Of a stretch of DNA of 64,000 nt, positions 55,701-64,000 are shown one piece after another. The translations under genes were made by a program, and so were the position numbers. The stretch is from Mytilisepta virgata. Taxonomy: Eukaryota > Mollusca > Bivalvia > Mytilida > Mytilidae. The notes below the pieces were generated by a model. It made no database searches. It was not told the DNA's origin and was given only the letters and a program-made list of their open reading frames with translations. Where the stretch lies: the NCBI GenBank assembly GCA_028015205.1, contig CM051517.1:55427455-55491454 (forward strand), written 5' to 3'. Position 1 is the stretch's first letter, and the number at the start of each line of letters is the position of its first letter.

Positions 55701-58700
55701 TTTCCAATCTTTTCAGTGTCCAAAATTTTTGTCTTTCCGCCAAGGTCAATAATATTTTTGAAGTCCTCTGGTTGAAAAACTGAATCATTAAAAATCCACA
55801 TGGCCGGTCCTTGACATTCAGCCATTCCTGGATCAAACAAACTGTTCCTGGAATTTCTGTTTTCCCGTTCATCATAAAGAAACCACACCTTTGTTGCACC
55901 AGCATCATCTGCATTTTGAATTAATTCTTTAGGAATTGCAAATCCATCAGCATAACTATCAAGTAAACTAGAAATTCTAGTGGTTAACTTCTCCTGCTGA
56001 CCCCATGCAAGCACTGTGGTGTTCTGATCAACCATAAATCTTTTTGTTACAGATGCAACTCCAAGTTTTGGAGCCAGGTAGTTTATATCCTCATGAACAT
56101 AAATAATTCTTTCTCCCTTTTCATATTCATAATCATCATCAAGATCAATATTTGATGAGAATGGATTCTTTCCGGAAATATACGTACACTTACTGACTGC
56201 CTCGAAAATGAGGCTTCTGCTATTACCTGTATTTATTGGCACTAATAAATCTACCATGTGAGATTTATCTGTTCCCATGTCAACAATTGTTTGTAAAATT
56301 AAGCAGGTCAATGACCGATCTTTAGTCACTTTATCAGTATTAAATTTGACTCGTTTATCCGAGTTGTATTTTTGAGAGATGTATCCAAGAACAGACTTCA
56401 GTACTTTAAAGTCTACACAAGACTTTACACCTAAACATGAAAGCACGTTAGAAAAATCCCTAAGATCACTCGCTACTTCAAACATGTATGGCTCTAAATT
56501 GTAATTGACATATGCGTTATTCACTTCTATTACCACATGGTCTGCCGGTTGAAACCCGTTATGGTTTGTTGGAATGCAGCTCATCGTTTTAAGTTTCCTA
56601 ATATTTTCTGCTGTTAGTGTATTCTCGTTTATGTAACGGAAAACATGCTTTGCAAGATGCATATATTCAAAATTATGCTTTCGTTGATACGACTCGATGG
56701 CATTTACCAAATGTTCAATGACAAGGTGATGAGCTGGTTCTTCATTCCAATTATAAAATTTTGAAATCCTGTCCAGTTTTTTGGTTGAAACCATCGGAAC
56801 AGTAGATCCAACAAGGTACATGAAGTCCAAGCTCTTTACTTCTATTGGAGAACATAGTTTTCCTCTTTCCAACCACATCATGCTGTCAGGGTAATCCTTT
56901 GATCTAGGCATACAAACTATTACCCATTGCAAATATGCAATTTTATTTAAATCATGCTCATTAATCAAATCAGGTGTAGTTTTCAATACTTCCAACATTG
57001 TTTTGGCTTTGACTAGACGTAAATTGTCATCTTTCATTTTGTGTAGTCTGGTTGCAACTTTAACTAAATCAGAAGAACATAGATCTTTTTCCCCTTTCAT
57101 TCCAAGGCGTTGAAGAAATTGAATAGTGAATTCATACTTCTTCAAAAAATTTTCATCTGGGAAGATGTCAGCCTGATCATAAAATAAGTCCTTCAAAAGT
57201 CGTGAACTTGAGTCAAAAAGGTTCTTTACACAATGTAGTGACCCATTTGATGATGGCATGAAACAAAGATTCTTGGCCAAATCTAACACCTGATCAAGAA
57301 GTCTGCGAGGTCGTTCTTGAAGGTATACCAGTAGTATTCTCATATCCCTAGGGTTATATTTATTACTGTTCCCCAACATGACATTTAGTGTCTCTTTTAC
57401 ACAGTCGTGTTCTCCTATAAAGACACCTCCAAGACATTTGGCCAGTTTCATATAAGTCACCACTAACTTTTTCGGATATTGAAGTTCTTTTGGAAATTTG
57501 AAGTTAGAAAGTAATGTATTATTTTCTTCTATGGATACTATTTGGTCTTCATCAGATTTACCATCTGACTGTTTGAAAAATTTTAACATCTTCAGTATTT
57601 TATATGCTTCACTTGGTATGTCTGAAACATGTTTTGTAAGAAACTCAGCAATCTGAATCCGCTCTTGAACGGTGCATCTGTCATTGATGTCAGTAGCTAT
57701 CTGTCGACAACTTGTTGATAACGAAGCATTTTTCAAACAGTCCAGGATATTTCCCAATAATGGTAGCTTGATGTATTTTCCAATAACATCAGCATGTGGA
57801 AACTTGATGACCTGGTCTGGAAAAAATATATGTACTCCTAACAACTTCAGCATTTTTTCAATAGCTGCTGGTAGATCATGATTATCATACTCGGAGAGCA
57901 TATAACTTCCTTTTAACGGCCAGAAAACAATCCCAATATCCCCTTTTTGTCCAAAGACTGGAATAAGAGTTATATGCTCAAACGTTACCAGGTCAGCATA
58001 TTCTCTAGATCTAATCTCCTGCCAAACATTTTTGATCCAGCTGTTCATTTTTAATGTGTTCTGGTTTGTTTCAAAATTACCATTTTCTGTTCTTCTGCAG
58101 TTTTTGTCAAAGGTAAGTTGAAGAATTTGGGGGAAAAAGTCATCTGTGAGTTTTCTCAATTGAAATATACCTAAAACAGATAGAAGGAGGAAAAATTAAA
58201 AAAAAGTGAAATAGAACATATTAATTTACACGTTGTTCATTCATATAAGACAAACGGGATGACTTTCACTTTCCAATCGTCAACTTCCCATTTTTGAGCG
58301 GCAACATTCCAGAAGGTTCAGCGTATGGAATGTATATGTCACAACTCATACGTTATTCAAGAGCTTGCGACATATACATTGACGTCTTGGACAGAGCCCG
58401 GCTCCTGACAGAAAAGTTGCTCTAACAGGGGTGTGTTGCTTCTAAGCTGCAGTCACCCTTATTAAAGTTTTATGAACGTCATCATGACTTGGTTGACAGG
58501 TATGAAAAAACCGTTTCAAAATGAACTAAAAGCTCTAAAGAGCCTGTATCGCTCACCTGGATTTAACTTTTCCACCTTCAGCAGGACTGAAAATTTAAGT
58601 GTAGCAATTAGCTTTGCTGGTTTTCCCACAGGTACAATGTTAAACAAAGTTAGGCTGTGGTGGCCATCTTAGTTGATATTCAAAGTTATCAAAGACGTTT

Positions 58701-61700
58701 CTAAAAGAGGACCATTGCTGCCATTAGTCTGGTTCCAAATGGCCAAGTTTATGGTATGATGATCTGCAAATTAACTTTTCCCATACATGTAAGGTCCTAT
58801 GTTAAACTAAGTTCAGCTTTGGTGACCATGTTGAATTCTGAAAGAGGACAATCTAATGACCTGAGTTTGGTTCAAATTAGCTCAGTAATTTAAAAAAAGA
58901 TTTTTTAATGAATTTTCCATAGGGTCCCATATTAAACTATGTTCGGCTGTAGCGCCATCTTGGTTGACAGTCCAGGTCGTCGGACACAATTCTGAAAGAG
59001 AACCATCTAAGGACCGTCGCTGCCAAGTCTGGTTCTGATTGGCTTAGTTGCTTCAGACAAGAAGATTTTTAAATGAATTTCCCATTGGGTCCTATATCAA
59101 ACTAAGTTGGGCTGTGATGGCCAACTTGGTTGATCGTACTGGTCATCAGACACAATTTTGACAGAGGACAATTTAAAGACCAATGCTGCCAAGTCTTGTT
59201 CTAACTGGCTCAGTAGTTTCAGACAAGAAGATTTTGAATTTCCCATAGGGTCCTTTGTTAAACTAAGTTTGGCTGTGGCGGCCATCTTGGTTGACAGTCC
59301 AGGCCGTCGGACACAATTCTGAAAGAGAACCATCTAAGGACCATTGCAGCCAAGTCTGGTTCTGATTCGCTCAGTTGCTTCAGACAAGAAGATTTTTAAA
59401 TGAATTTCCCACCTGTTCCATTGATGTTGTCCCTTCCTCATATCGGATTTGACATGGGCAGCATGGCGGGTGTCCTGCAGGAAGCAGAGACTGCATACTC
59501 TTCCGGAGAACCTGAGTCTACCACCGGTCTTTTGGTGAGGTCCATATTGTTCATATGTTTTTAGTTTTTATGTGTAGTGTTTGTATTGTTTTTGTCTTTT
59601 CATCGTTTTTCTCCGGAGTTTTTCAGATATTTTCCATTTTCCCCTCCTTCAAATATTCCTTTGGTATTTCTTGAAACAAGACTACATTCTGAAGGTGGAC
59701 TAAAGAAAATTAAGTGGGCGCGATGACATATACACATTTTCTAGATTGTTCTACTGGACTGAAGATCAACATTAATTCTTTTTCTTAAAAGTGCTTTTTT
59801 GGAATTTGCAAAGATGAAATTATGTGTAATGATTGTACTTGTATGTACGTATATATATATATCAAGGAATCAAATATTGCCATTACCTTTCTTTGCCATC
59901 TCATTTAATATATTCCATACGTCATTTTCCACCATTCTGTTAGAAATGAATCTTTCTGCTAGTCCATGAAATAAATTTGAAGTCTTTTCAGGTTCTACAA
60001 AGACAAATTCTGTTTTATTCATGTTTGAAAAAGAAGAAAATGTACCATTGTTCAGGGGAAGTAACTGGATACCATACATATCTTGGTAGTCACCGTCCAT
60101 CAAACAAAAGTTCAATAAATTCAATTTGTCGCCAATTGAGTATCCTTTCAAGCAATAAAAATTCTTTCTCAAAGTTGCACGAATCATCTTGGGAGAAATA
60201 TGGGAAGGGGGCATTTTCATAAATTCCAGAACTCTAACCATATGCTCTGGCAGTTCTACAACATTTTCATCACAATCTTTTAGCAGCTTCAAAACCGCAT
60301 TTTGAGCATTTCTACAGTTTTCTGTAAGGTTATTCTCATGTGTCTCAAACACTGCAAATAAGGCCTCCGTCAGTTTTATCCAATTACCATCTCTTTGAAC
60401 AGTGTAAAAACATGGGTCCCTCAAAATTTTCTCATATAAATATCGTAGCATATTTTTCCAACCTCCTTTCACAGCATTGGGATCTGGAATTGATGCATAA
60501 TAGTGTTCTAATAAGTCTAATGAGTTGCCAGCTTCTTTACATTTTGCCTGTAAATATCGAACAAGAGCATGATACGGCTCAGGCAAAAGTTCTTGAATTA
60601 TTCCATTATTCCATAACAAGGGCTTGTTCGTCAGTTCATAAGATTTGGCCTTGCTGTCCGCTTCTTTTAAATGTCTTCTGTTTTGCTCAAGGTCGAAGAA
60701 ACTATTTATATGAACCGGAAGTCCTGTCAGACTTTCATCTGCTGCAGGCAGTGGCTGGAAACAAAATATTTGTCCGTGAAACTTGTCTTTTCTGTTGGTC
60801 TTAGTACAGAACGCTATCCCTGTATATGGGCTATAGTTCAAATCCTTATCACTACACAAATTTCTCATTTGTTCCGATAATGTTTCCGTTCCTGATAGAA
60901 AATTGACAACAACAAAATGGTCTTCTGTTTTTTCTGTCTTGATAACAGGTTCAAACTCACATACAATATTTCTTGCAGGTAACTGTTTATTCAGATGAGT
61001 CAAAGAAGCTTTGAATTCAGCCCTTGCCTTGGTAAATTTGTCCTGTTCAACACCAAACATCTTTACAGAAAAATCTGGAATCTCAACTTCTCCATAATAT
61101 ATTTCAATTTTTTCCAGACTTTTGAGGAAAAGTAAATTATAGGCTGCCTCCTTTCTAAATGATTTAAATAAGTGTTTTGTCTTTTTAGGTGAATACACTG
61201 TGGAGGACAAAATGCTCTCTTCTTGTCGAAGTGGAAACCAGAAAAGAGTACCTTTGTATTCCCCCCTTTTTAATACATCCATGTTCAGTCCAAATTTATC
61301 ATAAATGCAGGACATAATTATTTCCGGACAATGCTTTTTCAATAAAGTTTTCAGTTTGAATTCACGACATTCCCTCCCCTCTGACCTCATAGGATCAATA
61401 ATCAACAGCTTATTATCACTGATAATAACAGGGGTATCTGAAATGAAACAAACACCAAAAATTAAAACGCTTATAAACTGAGATATCTGAAATTTATGGA
61501 ATCAAAAACACTTTTCCATGTCACAATCGTCCAATTTGGTTTTGCTAAAAGCATCACACTTTCATGTATTCAAAATACACGTATCTTACAATCAAGATAT
61601 TTCAAATTCATTGAGGAAATCCATACATGTAGTTCATAACCCCACCAATTCCCATTTGATGATCTAATGTTTTATTTTTTTAACAGCAAAAGTGATGAAC

Positions 61701-61884
61701 GTGTCTGGCATTGTCTTTATGAATTATGTGACAAACCTGTCATATGGAAAACCGATTTAAATCCTAGTCCAAATCGTCCAACTTTAAGTGGCTCCCTCTC
61801 TTTAATACTTTTGTAAATTGCAGTGATACCTTTCCAATCATCTGTTGTAAAGACGGCATCATTATAAACAGCAATACCAGGCAT
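46505..61884 (-). CDS. SACS-like: Sacsin-like protein, gene 2 (nearly complete; 5' exons beyond base 64000)
   Basis: Seen: exons 61884-61737, 61437-59887, 58170-47225 and 46789-46505 join in frame (phases 1, 1, 0) to give 4309 visible residues and a TGA or TAA-type stop at 46505. Numbering from the first visible residue: G-box of ATPase module 1 ([16 protein letters not shown], about 34-49), module 2 (QNADDAGA at about 1318, [15 protein letters not shown]), module 3 (QNADDAGA at about 2330, GQFGIGFNAVYHLTD), a beta-rich stretch with GDIVVYEHFD, a J domain with RRWHPDKNQ (HPD at 4081-4083), and a C-terminal HEPN domain (about 4181-4309). Known: three SIRPT modules plus J and HEPN is the sacsin (DNAJC29) plan; the J domain recruits Hsp70 and the HEPN domain dimerises. 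With three N-terminal exons like those of gene 1 the protein would be about 4440 residues, close to human sacsin (4579). It is a tandem paralog of gene 1. Confidence 0.93.
47225..58170 (-). CDS. Gene 2 giant exon: ATPase modules 2 and 3, J domain, start of HEPN
   Basis: One exon of 10,946 nt (2 + 3648 codons) is open throughout. The acceptor TGTTTTAG precedes GT ATA TTT, giving [15 protein letters not shown]; the frame has no ATG at its start, so translation does not begin here. The donor GTAAGTT follows CAGCAG. Module 2 spans about 56080-54700 (QNADDAGA at 55918-55895, [30 protein letters not shown]). Module 3 spans about 52990-51500 (QNADDAGA near 52882, GPALCVFNNSCF, GQFGIGFNAVYHLTD, HVNGHFALDHNRNHLF). 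The J-domain HPD codons are at 47629-47621. The large single exon matches the giant last exon known in vertebrate SACS, except that one more intron splits the HEPN domain here. Confidence 0.96.
58256..58505 (+). pseudogene. Retroelement ORF fragment inside an intron of gene 2
   Basis: One frame gives FHFPIVNFPFLSGNIPEGSA, YGMYMSQLIRYSRACDIYID and VLDRARLLTEKLL, a stop, then KLQSPLLKFYERHHDLVDRY. I recognise the SQLIRYSRA...LTEKLL...KFY-RHHDLVDRY pattern as the end of a retroelement protein common in bivalves; the exact class is uncertain. The internal stop shows decay. Its tail resumes at 59410 after a family A insertion. Confidence 0.65.
58525..59408 (+). mobile_element. Family A copy 7 (right end lost)
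   Basis: The left end is aaagctctaaagagcctgta followed by tcgctcacctgg. Core units lie near 58655, 58820, 58955, 59115 and 59275, with gaaagagaaccatctaagga. The copy stops without microsatellite or hairpin where the retroelement tail begins. Confidence 0.78.
59409..59600 (+). repeat. Retroelement tail copy 3
   Basis: ggcgggtgtcctgcaggaag, cagagactgcatactcttcc and ggagaacctgagtctaccac align, with substitutions, to the reverse complements of 30247-30495 and 40161-40373. With 58256-58505 it forms one retroelement remnant split by family A copy 7. Confidence 0.6.
59887..61437 (-). CDS. Gene 2 exon: end of ATPase module 1 and middle region
   Basis: The exon has 1551 nt, phase 1 at both ends, acceptor ATTTCAG and donor GTAATG. 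It starts [16 protein letters not shown] and carries [33 protein letters not shown] and GLPVHINSFFDLEQNRRHL. The end MAKK plus a split Gly codon joins the giant exon. It is colinear with gene 1 exon 5 (1563 nt), differing by four codons. Confidence 0.93.
61737..61884 (-). CDS. Gene 2 exon: G-box of first ATPase module
   Basis: This 148-nt exon has an acceptor ATTCAG and donor GTTTGT. It encodes [12 protein letters not shown] and [16 protein letters not shown]. The start is phase 0, so earlier exons with the N-box are expected beyond 64000; the Met is internal, not the start of the protein. Size and phases equal gene 1 exon 4. Confidence 0.9.
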
Positions 61885-62404
61885 CTGAATAAAATATTAT
61901 ATAACTATCTTGATATTTCATTCAGAATTATTTTTTGAAAAGACAGGTTGCAAACCTGAATCACAGTATCACATAAGGAAGCTTTAAACATGTAAAACCC
62001 TTAAGTTGGATTATCTCCCTTTGCAAGCATCCCGCGATAATTATCTTGCTTCATGCACATCTACATATGATGCCCAACCTTCATATAAAGTTTCATCAAA
62101 ATCCATTGAACTGTTTAGGAGGAGTTGCGCTTACATCCTTTAAACATGTAAAACCCTTAAGTTCGATCATCTCCCTTTGCAAGCATCTAACTTCTATCTT
62201 AAACGGGCCTCCAAAGTTATTGTGAGACAAGCTATTCATGAAGTGGTATCAATTAAATGTGGATGTTAAAGAACTCCAAAGACTTAAAGGATATTTTACG
62301 ATCTCAGTCCATTTCAGTCTGTAACAGCATAAAAACATTTGATTTCTCTACCCTTTATACCACCATCAAGTTGAAAGATCTAATCCATCGATGCTTTCAA
62401 AATA
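61885..62404. other. Intron of gene 2 with one direct repeat
   Basis: The phrase aaacatgtaaaacccttaag, then ttcgatcatctccctttgc or a near match, occurs at about 61986 and 62142. Nothing else is recognised. Confidence 0.55.
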
Positions 62405-64000
62405 ACTAGAGACTCTCAAGAGCCTGAATCGCTCACCTGGATTTAAAATTTCGCCTTGAGAGGGACTAAAAATCTAAGTGTTGCAGTCAATTTGGCTGGT
62501 TTTTCTATAGGGTTTTATGTTAAACAAAGTTTAGCTGTGGCAGTCATTTGGTTGACAGTCCATGTCAATGGACATATTTCTAAAAGAGGACCATCTAAGG
62601 ACCACTTCTGCTAAGTCTTGTTCCAATTGGCTAAGTGGTTTCAGACAAGAAGATTTTTCAATGAATTTTCCTATGGGGTCCTATATTTAACTAAATTCGG
62701 CCGTGGCGGCCATCTTGGTTGACAATCCGGGTGATCGGACACATTTCTGAAAGAAACCCATCTAAGGACCAATACTGCCAAGTTCTAATTGGCTCAGTAG
62801 TTTCAGACGGGAAGATTTTTGAGTGCATTTCCCATAGGGTCTTATATTAAACTAGGTTCGGCTATGGCGGCCATCTTGGTTCACAGTCCACGAAATCGGA
62901 CACATTTCTGAAAAGGGACCTCCTAAGGACCAAGTCTGGCTCCAATATGTCAAGTGGTTTCAGACAAGAAGATTTTTCCCTAAGGGCCCTATGTCAAACT
63001 AAGTTTGGCTGTGGCGGCCATCTTGGTTGACGGTCCGGATCATCGGACAAAATTCTGAAAGACGACCATCTAAGGACCATTGCTACCAAGTCTAGTTCTA
63101 ATTGGCTTACTGGTTTCAGACAAGCAGATTTTTGAGTGAATTTCCCATAGAGTCCAATATTAAACTAAGTTTGGCTTTGGCGGCCATCTTGGTTCACAGT
63201 CCACAAAATCAGACATGTTTATAAAAGAGAACCATCTAAGGACCATTTCTGATATGTCTTGTTCCAATTGGCTAAGTGGTTTCAAACAAGAAGATTCTTC
63301 AATGAATTTTCCTATAGGGTCCTATATTTATCTTAATTCGGCCGTGGTGGCCATCTTGGTTTACAATAAGGTGATCAGACACATTTATGAAAGAGAACCC
63401 ATCTAAGGACCAATGCTGCGAAGTTTAGTTCCAATTGGATCAGTAGTTTCAGACAAGAAGATTTTTGAGTGAATTTCCCATAGGGACCTATGTTAAAATA
63501 GGTTCGGCTGTGGCGGCCATCTTGGTTCACAGTCCACAAAATCGGACACATTTCTGAAAAAAGGACCTCCTAAGGACCAAGTCTGGCTCCAATATGTCAA
63601 GTGGTTTCAGACAAGAAGATTTTTCCCATAGGGCTAATAAGCTTCGCTGTGGCGGCCATCTTGGTTGACAGTCTGGGTCATCGGACAAAATTCTGAAAGA
63701 GGACCATCCAAGGACCATTGCTACCTAGTCTAGTTCTAATTGGCTTAGTGGTTTCAGACAAGCAGATTTTTGAGTGAATTTCCCATAGGGTCCAATGTTA
63801 AACTAAGTTCGGCTTTAGCGGCCATCTTGTTTCACAGTCCACAAAATAAGACATGTTTCTAAAAGAGAACCATCTAAGGACCATTTCTGCTAAGTGGTTT
63901 CAGACAAGAAGATTTTTCAATGAATTTTCCTATAGGGTCCTATATTTAAGTAAATTCGGTCGTGGCGGTCATCTTGGTTGACAATCCGGGTCATCGGACA
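62405..64000 (+). mobile_element. Family A copy 8 with higher-order core array (runs off the window)
   Basis: The left end ctagagactctcaagagcct is followed by cgctcacctggatt. Core marks fall near 62537, 62710, 62873, 63020, 63190, 63355, 63520, 63655, 63820 and 63970. After the first, they cycle through four variants: ttgacaatccgggt, ttcacagtccac (rest 1), ttgacNgtc, ttcacagtccac (rest 2), then back to the first. The right end is beyond 64000. Confidence 0.85.

Noticed and set aside
58157..58159. Start codon at the beginning of the giant exon of gene 2
   Set aside because: The codon is TTG, an acceptor lies 11 bases upstream, and the splice to the exon ending at 59887 restores a conserved junction.
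60340..60804. Plus-strand reading frame of 154 codons
   Set aside because: It is antisense to the exon at 59887-61437 and has no recognisable features.

Overview
The window looks like a bivalve mollusc nuclear genome, most likely a mussel (Mytilus-like). It is AT-rich, its genes are split by GT-AG introns, and it is crowded with repeat types I associate with bivalves: tandem-repeat-bearing Helentron-like elements of the pearl/DTC84 kind, Penelope-like retroelements, a LINE fragment, a tRNA-derived SINE and several foldback MITEs. The species call is inference.

Only two protein-coding genes are supported, both on the minus strand and both sacsin-like (giant chaperones with repeated Hsp90-type ATPase modules). 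Gene 2 (61884 down to 46505; its 5' exons lie beyond base 64000) carries the end of a first ATPase module, two further complete modules, a J domain with an HPD motif and a C-terminal HEPN domain. About 4309 residues are visible, most of them in one uninterrupted exon of 10.9 kb. Gene 1 (26574 down to beyond base 1) supplies the amino-terminal exons, the first ATPase module and the start of the second. Intron positions and phases match between the two genes wherever both are visible, so they are tandem paralogs. Gene 1 lacks its 3' half here and gene 2 lacks its 5' end, so together they show the full architecture of the family.

Layout: 1-3009 is a long exon of gene 1. 3010-9875 is a repeat-filled intron. 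9876-11438 is an exon. 11439-18272 is an intron full of Helentron-like arrays. 18273-22778 holds three short exons with Penelope-like remains between them. 22779-26393 is an intron with a Penelope reverse transcriptase relic framed by inverted tails. 26394-26574 is the first coding exon. 26575-46504 is about 20 kb between the genes, filled with MITEs, a LINE fragment, a SINE, satellite-like arrays, poly-G tracts and a well-formed hammerhead ribozyme motif at 43194-43239. 46505-61884 is gene 2. 62405-64000 is a Helentron-like array with a four-monomer higher-order repeat, probably in the next intron of gene 2.

No tRNA, rRNA or CRISPR array is supported. The most distinctive observations are the intact hammerhead motif, the tandem sacsin paralogs with matching phases, and three unrelated repeat families that share one core-array/microsatellite/hairpin layout.
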